A DNA stretch of 64,000 nt from Streptomyces sp. NRRL S-337 (lineage in GTDB: Bacteria > Actinomycetota > Actinomycetes > Streptomycetales > Streptomycetaceae): NCBI RefSeq assembly GCF_000720175.1, contig NZ_JOIX01000014.1:62001-126000 (forward strand). The letters run 5' to 3'. Positions 8,004 through 16,667 of this stretch are shown here, piece by piece. Position 1 is the stretch's first letter. Each line of letters opens with the position of its first letter. Under the pieces are notes generated by a model. It saw only the letters and a program-made list of their open reading frames with translations. It was not told where the DNA came from and ran no database searches. Made by a program: the position numbers and the translations under genes.

Positions 8004-8375
8004 CTAGTCCAGGACCTCGGCCGCCTTCGTCCTCGGGCCTCCGGCATCACCGGTGTTGAGCGTGCCGGCCGGTTCGAGCAGCAGGACCGCGGTCTCCTCG
8101 TCCGCCACCGGGCAGTGCTCGACGCCGCGGGGCACGACGAACAACTCGCCGGGGCCGAGGACCACATCGCCGTCCCGCAGCTGGATGGTGAGCCGGCCGC
8201 TGATCACCAGGAACAGCTCGTCGGTGTCCTCGTGGGTGTGCCAGACGAACTCCCCCTTCAGCTTGGCGAGTTTGACCTCGTAGTCATTGAGGCCGGCCAC
8301 CTTCTTCTGCGACCACAGGTCGGAGAACTGCGCGAGTTTGTCCGCGAGATTGATCGCGACGGGAGCCTGGGGCAT
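8004..8375 (-). CDS. cupin domain protein
   Basis: A 123-residue single-domain cupin. Cupin motif 1 is WHTHEDTDELFLVISG (metal ligands H46, H48 and E53) and motif 2 is PGELFVVPRGVEHCP (H87), so the metal site is complete. The N-terminus (NLADKLAQFSDLWSQKKV) matches the short cupins often annotated as mannose-6-phosphate isomerase-like. Its substrate is unknown. It is divergent from the AraC gene across about 98 bp and is a plausible target of that regulator. Confidence 0.85.
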   Translation of the reverse strand: MPQAPVAINLADKLAQFSDLWSQKKVAGLNDYEVKLAKLKGEFVWHTHEDTDELFLVISGRLTIQLRDGDVVLGPGELFVVPRGVEHCPVADEETAVLLLEPAGTLNTGDAGGPRTKAAEVLD

Positions 8376-8473
8376 ACCGGTCCTTCCTTACCGTTCGTCG
8401 GCCCGGACCGTTCGCATCCGGACTGGTGACAGCCTCCCGGACGCCGCGCTCGGCGGTCTTGTACGTTCCTGAC

Positions 8474-9349
8474 ATGACTGCAGACCGGCCCCCGACCCCG
8501 TCCCGGCCCCGTACGCCGGTCGTCCCGCCCCGTACGTCGGTCACGGCCTGGCGGCCCTCCGTGCCGGGCATCTCCGAAGTCCTGCATGCGCACTTCACCG
8601 ACCACGCCTACCCGGCGCACACCCATGACACCTGGGACCTGATGATCCTCGACGACGGAACGGTCGACTTCGCACTCGACCGCGACCGTCATGACGCGAC
8701 CGGCACGGGGACGGTCGTCCTGCTGCCTCCCGGCGTCCCCCACGACGGCCGGACGGTCACCGCGGGCGGCTTCCGCAAGCGGGTGCTCTACCTCGACACG
8801 TCCGTGCTTCCCGAGCGGCTGACCGGCCGCGCGGTGGACCGGCCCCTGCTCGACGACGCCCTGCTGCGCCGCCGCATCCACCAGCTGCACACGGCCCTCG
8901 ATGCCACCGGCGACACGTTCGAGGCCGAATCCCGGCTGGCGTTCGTACGGGAGCGGCTGCACGGGCACCTCGCCACCTGGCGGCCCCGCGCGCCCGGCCG
9001 CGAGGGAAGCCGGCTGGCCGCCGCGCTGCGGGAGCTGCTCGACGCCCGCGTCAGCGCCGGCCTCTCGCTGCAGGAGGCCGCCGCCACCCTGCACGCCCAC
9101 CCGACGCATCTGATCCGCTGCTTCAAACAGACCTACGGGCTGCCGCCGCACACCTATCTGACCGGCAAGCGGATCGAGTGGGCGCGCCGGCTCCTGCTCG
9201 ACGGCCGGCGGCCGGCCGCGGTCGCGGCGGCGGTCGGGTTCCACGACCAGGCGCATCTGAACCGGCACTTCACCCGTCACGTGGGCACGACGCCGGCACG
9301 GTTCGCCGCGGGGGCGGCCCGCGGACGACAGCAGGTCATGCGCCCGTAG
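8474..9349 (+). CDS. AraC family regulator with N-terminal cupin-like domain
   Basis: A 291-residue activator type. The N-terminal part is an AraC ligand-binding fold (HTHDTWDLMILDDGTVDFAL, then a VVLLPPGVPHDG strand). The C-terminal 100 residues hold two HTHs: LSLQEAAATLHAHPTHLIRCFKQTYG and RPAAVAAAVGFHDQAHLNRHFTRHVGTTP. The reading frame is open from a GTG at 8426; I prefer the ATG at 8474. The neighbouring divergent cupin gene is its likely target. Its tail overlaps the small ORF on the other strand that ends at 9336. Confidence 0.88.
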   Translation: MTADRPPTPSRPRTPVVPPRTSVTAWRPSVPGISEVLHAHFTDHAYPAHTHDTWDLMILDDGTVDFALDRDRHDATGTGTVVLLPPGVPHDGRTVTAGGFRKRVLYLDTSVLPERLTGRAVDRPLLDDALLRRRIHQLHTALDATGDTFEAESRLAFVRERLHGHLATWRPRAPGREGSRLAAALRELLDARVSAGLSLQEAAATLHAHPTHLIRCFKQTYGLPPHTYLTGKRIEWARRLLLDGRRPAAVAAAVGFHDQAHLNRHFTRHVGTTPARFAAGAARGRQQVMRP

Positions 9350-9632
9350 TGGTGGCCTCGAAGTCCCGGACGAAGCGGGTCAGCGGGCGGGCCAGGGCAG
9401 CGCGGTCCTCGGTGGGCCAGCCGGCGGTGGACTCGGCGATGATCCGGTGGCGGAAACCGCGGATCATCGCGAGGACGTAACCCGTCGCGACGCGCTCCCC
9501 GCCCTGTCCCTCACCGACGAGGGCCGTGCCGCGCGGCGGGGGCATGACCCAAGGCCGCGTCCCAAAGCCGCGACCCAAGGCCGCACTTCGGGCCGCGCCG
9601 GCCGGGAAAGACCGCCATTTCGGCCAATTCAC
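9336..9632 (-). pseudogene. possible TetR-type C-terminal remnant
   Basis: The last 50 residues of this frame (GYVLAMIRGFRHRIIAESTA, then an LARPLTRFVRDFEA helix) look like the C-terminal helices of a TetR-family ligand-binding domain. No HTH or plausible N-terminus precedes them, and the upstream part is low-complexity Pro/Gly/Arg sequence. I read it as a truncated remnant, or as a small helical protein whose start I cannot place. The evidence is composition and helix pattern only. Confidence 0.3.
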
Positions 9633-9678
9633 CTCCGTGACAGGTTTGTTGCGCTGCGTGGCTGCCTACAGTCCCGCC

Positions 9679-10635
9679 ATGACGCATGGGCGTGGCGCGG
9701 TGGACGGCCGGGTGCTGGTGGCCGGGTCCTACTCGGTGGATCTGGTGTTCCGGGAACCGGCGGAACCCGTCGCGTACGGGAAGGAAGTGTGGGCCGACGG
9801 CTTCGGCATGGCGCCCGGTGGGGCGTACACCCTCGCCATGGGGCTGCGGCGGCTGGGCCGGGAGGTCGTCTGGGCGACGGACTTCGGTACCGACCCGTTC
9901 AGCCGGGAGGTGCTGGCCGCCGCGCGCCACCAGGGCCTGGACGAGCGGGGCTTCCGGCACCATCCGGGCCCCGTGCGCAGGGTGACGGTCGCCCTGTCCC
10001 GGCCGGACGACCGCGCCATGGTGTCCTACGAGGACCCGGTCGCCGTCCGCCCGTTGGCCGAACTGATCGAGATCCACCGGCCGGCGCTGGTGATGCTGCC
10101 GCATCTCCAGTACGGGCCCGGGGTGTCCGCGGCGCTGGACGTTGCCGGCCGCGTCGGGGCGGAGGTGTTCATGGACTGCCAGGACTTCGCGGGCACGGTG
10201 GACATGCCCGAGGTGGCGAAGGTGCTCGGCAGGGTGGCCGTGTTCGCCCCCAACGCGGCGGAGGCGCTACGGGTGACGGGGGCCGGTTCCGTGGCGGACG
10301 CGGTCGAGGTGCTGGCCGGGCTCGTGCGTACCGTCGTGGTCAAGCAGGACGCCGCGGGCGCCCTGGCCGCCGAGGACGGGGTACGGATCGCGCAGCCGTC
10401 GGTGCCGGTGGAGGTCGTGGACACCACGGGAGCGGGAGACTGCTTCAACGTGGGCTTCGTGCACCGGCGGCTGGCGGGCGGGACACTCGCCGAGTGCCTG
10501 GCCGCCGGCGTCGCCTGTGGTGCGGCGGCCGTCACGGCCACTGGTTCGGCCGCCGCACCGGACGCGGCGGGCCTGGAGCGCTGGCTCGCGCGTCTCCCCG
10601 GATCACCCGGCGGCACCCCCACGCACCACGACTGA
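9679..10635 (+). CDS. PfkB family carbohydrate kinase
   Basis: A 318-residue ribokinase-fold kinase. It starts with the strand VLVAGSYSVDLVF, has the substrate-binding GGAYTLAMGLRRLG region where PfkB proteins carry GGxxxN (Asn is replaced here), and ends with the ATP/anion-hole motif DTTGAGDCFNVGF, where the Asp of GAGD is the catalytic base. The sugar is not determined. It is followed after 48 bp by the HAD-GT20 fusion on the same strand, suggesting a joint role in a sugar or sugar-phosphate pathway. Confidence 0.87.
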   Translation: MTHGRGAVDGRVLVAGSYSVDLVFREPAEPVAYGKEVWADGFGMAPGGAYTLAMGLRRLGREVVWATDFGTDPFSREVLAAARHQGLDERGFRHHPGPVRRVTVALSRPDDRAMVSYEDPVAVRPLAELIEIHRPALVMLPHLQYGPGVSAALDVAGRVGAEVFMDCQDFAGTVDMPEVAKVLGRVAVFAPNAAEALRVTGAGSVADAVEVLAGLVRTVVVKQDAAGALAAEDGVRIAQPSVPVEVVDTTGAGDCFNVGFVHRRLAGGTLAECLAAGVACGAAAVTATGSAAAPDAAGLERWLARLPGSPGGTPTHHD

Positions 10636-10683
10636 GCTTCTTCCGCGTTCCACCACACGGCATCCGAGGACAACGGGGGCACC

Positions 10684-12804
10684 ATGACATCGCCGCGACC
10701 GGACGAACGGCCCGCCCCCGCGCCGAAGGTGCTCGTCACCGACCTGGACGGCACCCTGCTCGGCGGTGACCGCGCGGACCGCCGGCGGCTGCGGGCGGCA
10801 CTGGACCGGCACCCGGAGGTGATCGTGGTGTTCGCCACCGGCCGCTCGCTGGCGTCCGTCGAGCGGATCCTGGACCGGGACCCGCTGGTCCCCCGGCCCC
10901 GGTGGATCATCGCCGACGTCGGGGCGAGCGTGATCGACGGATCGGACCGGAGCCGCGTCGACGTGGTGCAGAACCAGTTGCGCGAAGGCTGGCCGGGACA
11001 CGGGCGGGTGCGTGAGCGGATGGCGCGGTTCCCGGAACTGGAGTACCAGGAAGGGGTGGTGCAGGAGGGCCGCTGCTCGTTCTTCCTGCGCCCCGGGCGG
11101 CTCACCGACGACATCGCCGCCGCGGTACGGGGGTTGGGCTGCGTCTGGACGTACTCGGCGGGGCGCTACTTCGATGTGCTGCCCGCCCCGGCGAGCAAGG
11201 GCCGGGCGCTCGCCCTGCTCGCCCGCAAGCTGCAGTGGTCCATGGAGTCGGTGCTGGTGGCGGGCGACTCGCTCAACGACCTGTCGCTGTTCGAACTCGG
11301 CGCCCACGGCGTCCTGATGAGCGAGGCGGAGCCGGCCCTGCGGAAGCGGATCGCGGACCGCGCCGAGGTGTACCGGCCGGGCCGGGCCGGTGCGGCCGGC
11401 ATCCTCGCCGCCCTGGAAGGCCTGGGCTGGATCGAGCGCACGCACGCCGTGGTGGTGGGGTACCACCGGCCGCCGGTGCGCTGGGCCGACGGGCGGTGGC
11501 GGCGGCCGGTGAGCCCCAACGGCGTACTGCCCACCCTTCAGGGCCTGTTCGGCGCCGACGGGCCGGACGGGGTGTGGGCCACCGCGCTGGTCGAGGACGG
11601 CACCGCACCGCACCCCGCTGCGGAGCCCGGCCGTCCGCACCACACCGGGCTTCCGCTGGCGTTCCTGCCGGTGGACGGCGTGCAGTGGAGGCAGTACTTC
11701 CACCGCGCGTGCAAGGAGACGCTGTGGCCGGTGCTGATGTCGCAGCCCGGCCGGATGCGGTACAGCGCCTCGGCCTGGCGTCACTACGAACGGTTCAATG
11801 CCCGCTTCGCCGACCACCTCAGCGCCCATGCGGCCCGTGACGCCACGGTCTGGTTGCACGACTACAACCTGTGGCTGGTGCCCGGCATGCTGCGCGTCGC
11901 GCGCCCGGATCTGCGGCTGGGGCTGTTCCACCACACGCCCTTTCCCCCGGCGGACGCCTTCGGCCGGCTGCCGACCGCGGGGCAGCTGCGCGACTCCCTC
12001 GCCTGCCTGGACTGGGCCGGGTTCCACACCGAGGCGTTCGCCGGCCACTTCCGGCAGGTGCTGGCCGGTGCCGCGCGGATGCCGCGTACGGGTGTGCATC
12101 CGCTGGGCATCGACCGCCGGGCCGTCGAAGAGCTGGCCCGCGCGCGCAGTGTCCGCGCCGATACGGCCCGCGGCGGGCCGGCCCTGGTCCTGTCGGTGGA
12201 ACGGCTCGACTACGCCAAGGCGCCCCTGGAGAAGGTCCGGGCGATCGACGCACTGCTCGCCCAACGTCCGTCGCTGCGCGGCGCGTTGGTGTTCCGGCTG
12301 GTGTGTCCGCCGCCGGAGCCGGGGATCCGGATCCATGACACCACCCGGGCGGCTCTGGAGCACGCCATCGACGAGGTCAACGGCCGCTGGGGCGACGGAA
12401 GTTGGCGGCCGATCGACTATCTGCCGCGGGCCCGGCCGTTCGCCGAGGTGGTCGACCAGTACCTCGCGGCGGAGGTGTTCTGGGTGACCTCTCTCCAGGA
12501 CGGGATGAACCTCACCGCGAAGGAGTTCATCGCCAGCCACGCCGCGACCGGTCGTCCCGGGGTCCTCATCCTCTCCCGGCACACCGGCGCGGCCGCCCAG
12601 CTGGGCACCGCCGCCCTGCTCACCGACCCGCGGTCACCGCAGGACCTCGTCGACACGCTGCACCGGTCGCTGACCATGACGCCCGGCGAACGCACCGCCC
12701 ACCTCGGCCGCCTGGCGGCGCTGCTCGACGATCCGCCGCCCGCCCACTGGGCCCGCGACATCCTCACGGCCATCGGGGAAGCGGCGGCGGACCGGCGGAA
12801 CTGA
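10684..12804 (+). CDS. HAD phosphatase-GT20 glycosyltransferase fusion, glucosylglycerol-phosphate synthase/phosphatase-like
   Basis: A 706-residue bifunctional protein. Residues 15-245 are a HAD-IIB phosphatase: D20 and D22 in VTDLDGTL, a FATGRS motif, K172 in ASKGRAL, and GDSLND at about 194-199. Residues 250-700 are a GT20 (OtsA/GgpS-type) domain with WLHDYNLWLVP at 390-400, FHHTPFP, VERLDYAK, and LQDGMNLTAKEF near the end. Phosphatase-first order with a GT20 behind it is the architecture of bifunctional glucosylglycerol-phosphate synthase/phosphatase; trehalose-6-phosphate synthesis or another pseudo-disaccharide is also possible. All catalytic motifs look intact. It likely forms an operon with the upstream sugar kinase. 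Confidence 0.85.
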   Translation: MTSPRPDERPAPAPKVLVTDLDGTLLGGDRADRRRLRAALDRHPEVIVVFATGRSLASVERILDRDPLVPRPRWIIADVGASVIDGSDRSRVDVVQNQLREGWPGHGRVRERMARFPELEYQEGVVQEGRCSFFLRPGRLTDDIAAAVRGLGCVWTYSAGRYFDVLPAPASKGRALALLARKLQWSMESVLVAGDSLNDLSLFELGAHGVLMSEAEPALRKRIADRAEVYRPGRAGAAGILAALEGLGWIERTHAVVVGYHRPPVRWADGRWRRPVSPNGVLPTLQGLFGADGPDGVWATALVEDGTAPHPAAEPGRPHHTGLPLAFLPVDGVQWRQYFHRACKETLWPVLMSQPGRMRYSASAWRHYERFNARFADHLSAHAARDATVWLHDYNLWLVPGMLRVARPDLRLGLFHHTPFPPADAFGRLPTAGQLRDSLACLDWAGFHTEAFAGHFRQVLAGAARMPRTGVHPLGIDRRAVEELARARSVRADTARGGPALVLSVERLDYAKAPLEKVRAIDALLAQRPSLRGALVFRLVCPPPEPGIRIHDTTRAALEHAIDEVNGRWGDGSWRPIDYLPRARPFAEVVDQYLAAEVFWVTSLQDGMNLTAKEFIASHAATGRPGVLILSRHTGAAAQLGTAALLTDPRSPQDLVDTLHRSLTMTPGERTAHLGRLAALLDDPPPAHWARDILTAIGEAAADRRN

Positions 12805-12858
12805 GCGGATTTCCGCCCCCTCACCCAGGGTGCACAGGCACCTACAGCGGGTATCACC

Positions 12859-12895
12859 TCTCCGCACCACTTCTCCGCACCACTTCTCCGCACCT
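12859..12895. repeat. 13-bp tandem repeat, 2.8 copies
   Basis: The unit tctccgcaccact occurs at 12859-12871 and 12872-12884, with a partial third copy to 12895. It continues into a pyrimidine-rich stretch up to about 12947, just before the NlpC/P60-like gene at 12955. No ribosome-binding purine run is visible near that start, so the leader is unusual. Confidence 0.75.
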
Positions 12896-12954
12896 CCCCT
12901 TTCTCTCCTTCTCCCCCTCCGCGCCTCACCCTTCCGCGCTCCCGGGAGCCGCTC

Positions 12955-13461
12955 ATGAAGCACACCTACCCCCAGCCCGGCGACATCGGGCTCACCCGCA
13001 TCAACGGCGTCACAGGCCGGATGATCCGCTTCGGGCAGTGGATCAACGGCGACGGCTTCGCCGACTACGAACACGCCTTCCTGGTCCTGCCGGACAACCG
13101 GCTGCTGGAGGCCGAGCCCGGCGGGGCGCGCATCCGGCCGCTCGCCGGGTACGACGGCGCCGAGGTGCTCTACGTCTGCCCGGAAGGGCTCACCGAACAG
13201 CAGCGCTCGGCCATCTGCCGGGCCGCCACGCGCTATGTCGGCGTGCCCTACAGCTTCCTCGACTACCTCGCGATCGCCACGCACCGGTTCCATGTGCCCG
13301 TGCCGGGCCTGCGCCGCTATGTCGCCAGCACCCGGCACATGATCTGCTCCCAGCTCGTCGACCAGTGCTACCAGGACGGCGGGGTGCACCTCTTCGCGGA
13401 CGGCCGCTGGTCCGGCTATGTGACGCCGATGGCGCTGTACACGCTGCTGGCCACCGACTGA
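12955..13461 (+). CDS. permuted papain-like (YiiX/DUF830-type NlpC/P60) hydrolase
   Basis: A 168-residue protein of the circularly permuted NlpC/P60 class: the His comes first (YEHAFLVL, H40), an acidic LLEAEPGG strand follows, and the nucleophilic Cys comes last (HMICSQLVD, C131). These enzymes hydrolyse amide or ester bonds in peptidoglycan peptides or lipids. No signal peptide is present, so the protein is cytoplasmic unless exported another way. It lies convergent to an L,D-transpeptidase. Its leader is the repeat and pyrimidine tract at 12859-12947. Confidence 0.8.
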   Translation: MKHTYPQPGDIGLTRINGVTGRMIRFGQWINGDGFADYEHAFLVLPDNRLLEAEPGGARIRPLAGYDGAEVLYVCPEGLTEQQRSAICRAATRYVGVPYSFLDYLAIATHRFHVPVPGLRRYVASTRHMICSQLVDQCYQDGGVHLFADGRWSGYVTPMALYTLLATD

Positions 13462-13562
13462 GCGGGCGGCCGGGAGCGACGGCCCGTTCCGCGGCGCCTC
13501 ACCCCCGGCCGTCACCCGGCCCCGTCACCAGGCCCCCTCGCCCGGCCCCCTCGCCCGGCCCG

Positions 13563-14312
13563 TCAGGTGCCGGGCTTGCGTCCGTAGACGTGGACGTCGT
13601 CGCCGGTCCGCAGCAGGGACCAGTACTTCGCGGCGTCGCCGCTGCGCATGTTGACGCAGCCGTGCGAGCCGGGGGCCGACCAGACGCTGCCGCTGATGGA
13701 GTGGAAGGCCTGGCCGCCGTCGAAGAACTGGCTGTACGGCATGGCCACGTGGTACAGCGTCGAGACGTGGTGCAGATGACGCCAGTAGATCTTCTTGGCG
13801 CCGGTGCGGGTCTCGTACCCGTCCCGGCCGCTGCGGATCGGCACCGGCCCGTAGACCAGCCGGGAGCCGTCCTGGATCCAGCTGAGCTGGCGGGTGAGGT
13901 CGACGCAGGCGATGCGGCCCTTGGTGGTCGGGCAGTGGTGCGCCTTGTTGGGGTTGTGGCCGGCCGCCCGCTGCTGGGCGACCAGACTCATCACGCCCCA
14001 GGTGACGGGCCCGGCGTACCCGATGTTCGGGGTGATGCCGTGACTGGTCTGGAAGGCCCGGATCGCACGGCAGTCGGCGGCCGACTGCCGGCCGTCCACG
14101 GGCAGTCCGAGGAAGCGCTCGGCCTGCTTCTGGTAGGGGCCGCGGGACGCGGTGCAGGCAGCGGCCGCGGTGGCGGCCTGGGCCGGGGAGCCCAGGGCGA
14201 CCGTCAGCGGAACGGTCAGCGTGGTGAGGGCGAGCGCGGCGGCGGCCCGGCGTCCGGCGCCGGACCGCCCCGGGACGCGCCGGGGTATGCGCAGCGAGAA
14301 TCGTCTTTTCAT
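13563..14312 (-). CDS. secreted L,D-transpeptidase (YkuD domain)
   Basis: A 249-residue exported cell-wall enzyme. Residues 1-46 are a signal peptide (Arg-rich, then AAAALALTTLTVPLTVALG, cut after AQA). A peptidoglycan-binding helical region with Cys pairs covers about 50-115. The YkuD domain covers about 140-245, with H204 (QAFHSISG) and the catalytic SHGC (C219) followed by VNM. It should form 3-3 peptidoglycan cross-links or attach proteins. I chose the ATG at 14312 over 14336 because the Lys/Arg-rich signal starts there. Confidence 0.9.
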   Translation of the reverse strand: MKRRFSLRIPRRVPGRSGAGRRAAAALALTTLTVPLTVALGSPAQAATAAAACTASRGPYQKQAERFLGLPVDGRQSAADCRAIRAFQTSHGITPNIGYAGPVTWGVMSLVAQQRAAGHNPNKAHHCPTTKGRIACVDLTRQLSWIQDGSRLVYGPVPIRSGRDGYETRTGAKKIYWRHLHHVSTLYHVAMPYSQFFDGGQAFHSISGSVWSAPGSHGCVNMRSGDAAKYWSLLRTGDDVHVYGRKPGT

Positions 14313-14503
14313 GCCCGGTAGGACTGTTTGCCCCACTCGCTGGTTGCAGCCGTGACCGACCCGGAATATCGGATACGCCGGATCCGGCCGCCGGCGGCCT
14401 CCGCGGTGGTGACGCGGACGGACCGGCCTCCCACGATTCGTGCGCCGGGCTTGCGACGATGGGCGCGCCGCGGGGGAACTGTGTCGCCGCCAAGGAGGCT
14501 GTC

Positions 14504-15013
14504 ATGACCGCCAGCACGGACCTGCTCGTCGATGCCTTCGGCCGTATCCGGGAGGCCGTCGAGGAGGCGGTCACCGGACTCGGTCCGGACGAGCTCAGCA
14601 CCCGTCCCGAGGACGACGCCAACTCGATCGGCTGGCTGGTCTGGCATCTGACCCGGATCCAGGACGATCACCTGGCCGGGGTGGCCGGCACCGAGCAGCT
14701 GTGGACGTCGGACGGCTGGTGCGAGCGCTTCGGGCTGCCGTTCTCGGCCGATGACACCGGTTACGGCCACTCCCGCAAGGAGGTGGCGGCGGTGAAGGAC
14801 ATCGGCGAGGAACTGCTCACCGGCTACCACGAGGTCGTCCACGACAGCACGGTGCAGTATCTCGCCGGCATCGCCGACAAGGACCTGAAGCGCGTCGTCG
14901 ACCGGTCCTGGACCCCGCCGGTCACCATGGGCGTCCGCCTCGTCAGCGTGATCGCCGACGGTCTGCAGCACGCGGGACAGGCGGCGTACGTACGGGGGCT
15001 GCTCGGGTACTGA
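14504..15013 (+). CDS. DinB/mycothiol-dependent maleylpyruvate isomerase-like protein
   Basis: A 169-residue four-helix protein of the DinB/DUF664 type. The metal-binding His pattern is visible: WLVWHLTRIQDDHL in helix 2 and LQHAGQAAYVRG in the last helix. Family members use mycothiol or bacillithiol for transferase reactions or detoxification; this one's substrate is unknown. A strong ribosome-binding site (aaggagg, 14492-14498) sits 5 bases before ATG 14504, which decides the start over the upstream ATG at 14459. Confidence 0.87.
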   Translation: MTASTDLLVDAFGRIREAVEEAVTGLGPDELSTRPEDDANSIGWLVWHLTRIQDDHLAGVAGTEQLWTSDGWCERFGLPFSADDTGYGHSRKEVAAVKDIGEELLTGYHEVVHDSTVQYLAGIADKDLKRVVDRSWTPPVTMGVRLVSVIADGLQHAGQAAYVRGLLGY

Positions 15014-15032
15014 GGGGCGCCGCCGCCGGGGC

Positions 15033-15536
15033 TCAGGTCCGCGGGGGCAGGCGGTGCAGCTCGACCTCGGTCAGCCGGCCGGAGGCGATCTCCACGGTCA
15101 TGTACGTGCAGTACGGCTGGCGTCGGCGGTCGGTCGGGGAGCCGGGGTTGAGCAGGCGCAGCCGGCGGTCGGCGACCGAGTCCCAGGGGATGTGGCTGTG
15201 CCCGAAGACCAGGACGTCGAGGTCGGGGAAGCGGGCGGCGCAGCGGCGCTCCCGGCCCTGGGCGGGGCCGGTTTCGTGCACCACGCCGAACCGCAGGCCC
15301 GCCAGGTCGGCGTGGGCCACCTCGGGCAGCCGGGCGCGCAGTTCCGGGCCGTCGTTGTTGCCGTACACCCCGATCAGCCGGTGGGCGCGGGCCTGGAGCA
15401 GGTCCAGGGTGGCGGTGTCGACCCAGTCCCCGGCGTGCAGGACGGCATCGGCGCGCGGTACCTCGTCGAGCAACTGGGGCGGCAGGGTCTTGGCGCGCTT
15501 GGGCAGATGGGTGTCGGAGAGGAGCAGGAGTCGCAC
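15033..15536 (-). CDS. YfcE/MJ0936-type metallophosphoesterase
   Basis: A 167-residue calcineurin-like phosphodiesterase. All five metal motifs are present: LSDTH, AGDW, GNND, VHE and FGHSHIPW, and the length fits the YfcE/MJ0936 group. Substrates in this group are small phosphodiesters. I start at the GTG at 15536, right before LLLLSDTH; an upstream ATG at 15572 would add a Gly/Arg-rich tail. It lies downstream of the SDR gene on the same strand. Confidence 0.88.
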   Translation of the reverse strand: MRLLLLSDTHLPKRAKTLPPQLLDEVPRADAVLHAGDWVDTATLDLLQARAHRLIGVYGNNDGPELRARLPEVAHADLAGLRFGVVHETGPAQGRERRCAARFPDLDVLVFGHSHIPWDSVADRRLRLLNPGSPTDRRRQPYCTYMTVEIASGRLTEVELHRLPPRT

Positions 15537-15627
15537 GGCCCCGACGGTAGCCCTCCCCCGGCCGCCCGGCATGTCGGCGTGCGCCCCTCCCCGGCTCGCT
15601 GTGCGCCCCTGCCCCGTGCGCCGGGGG

Positions 15628-16452
15628 TCAGCGTTCCTGGGCGGTCGGCCGGACCGTGATCTCGTTGATCGCGACGTGGGCCGGCTGGGTGACCATGAAG
15701 GTGAGGGAGCGGGCGATGTCCTCGGCCCGCAGCCAGCTCTCCTGCGGCATTCCGTGCGCCGCGGCGGCCTGGCTGCCGAGCGTCATCTCCGTGGTGGTCA
15801 TGCCCGGTTCGACCAGTCCGACCCGGACGCCGCGGCCGGTCACCTCCTGCCGCAGCGCTTCGCTGAAGGAGCACACCGCGTGCTTGGTGGCGGAGTAGAC
15901 GCTGTTGTCCTTCCGGGGCACCCGGCCGGCGACCGAGCTGACGGTCACCAGGTCGGCGACGCCGCGCGGGGCGTCGGCCGCGGCGCGGAGCAGATGCGGG
16001 AGCGCGGCGTGCGACATCCGCAGCACCGCCCGGAGGTTGAGGTCGACCATCCGGTCCCAGTCCTCGGGGTCGCTCTGCTCGACGGGGTTGCGTGCGCCGT
16101 AGCCCGCGTTGTTGACCAGGATGTCGAGCCGTCCGAAGCGGGCGACGGTCTCGTCGACGGTGCGCTGCGGCAGGGCGGGGTCGGTCAGGTCCGCGGCCAC
16201 CGCCAGGGAGGGGGCGCGCAGCTCGTCGAGGGTCGCGGTGAGTTCCGTCAGCCGTGCGCGGCGGCGGGCGACCAGCGCGACGGACGCACCCTCGCGGGCC
16301 AGAGCCAGCGCGGTGGCCGCGCCGATGCCGCTGGAAGCGCCGGTGACCAGCGCCACGGTGCCGGCCAGCGGTGCGCGGCCGGCACCACCGGGCGGCCCCG
16401 CGGTCCCGGACCCGCCCGCCGCGCTGCTGTGGTCACTCTCTTCGGTGTGCAT
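15628..16452 (-). CDS. short-chain dehydrogenase/reductase
   Basis: A 274-residue classical SDR. After a 28-residue flexible N-terminus it has the cofactor motif TGASSGIG (38-45), LVNNAGYG, S172/S173 in VTVSSVAG and the catalytic YSATK (Y186, K190). The basic pair in VARRRARL after the second strand suggests NADPH. C-terminal VEPGMTTTEM closes the core. Substrate unknown. An aggagg ribosome-binding site precedes ATG 16452. The phosphodiesterase gene follows on the same strand after 91 bp. Confidence 0.88.
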   Translation of the reverse strand: MHTEESDHSSAAGGSGTAGPPGGAGRAPLAGTVALVTGASSGIGAATALALAREGASVALVARRRARLTELTATLDELRAPSLAVAADLTDPALPQRTVDETVARFGRLDILVNNAGYGARNPVEQSDPEDWDRMVDLNLRAVLRMSHAALPHLLRAAADAPRGVADLVTVSSVAGRVPRKDNSVYSATKHAVCSFSEALRQEVTGRGVRVGLVEPGMTTTEMTLGSQAAAAHGMPQESWLRAEDIARSLTFMVTQPAHVAINEITVRPTAQER

Positions 16453-16621
16453 CTCCGCCGCTCCTCCTGGTCGCTCGCCTCGGGGACCTCGATCGCTCGC
16501 CCGCGCGGCCTTGGTCACGCGCGTGCCGAGCCGCGCCGGTCCCGCCCTGCCCGTACCCCTCCCCGGGGCGGAATCACCCGGGGAGCTCGATGGTGAGCGA
16601 TCTTTGCGCCCCATGGGTGAG

Positions 16622-16650
16622 GCCCGGCAGGCATGGCGTGCCTGCCGGGC
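16622..16650. terminator. hairpin terminator downstream of the 16668 gene
   Basis: Perfect 11-bp arms (gcccggcaggc at 16622-16632 and its complement at 16640-16650) with a 7-base loop. It stands 17 bp past the stop of the minus-strand gene ending at 16668 and separates that operon from the SDR gene. Confidence 0.7.
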
Positions 16651-16667
16651 GGTGGGTCCGGCGGGGG

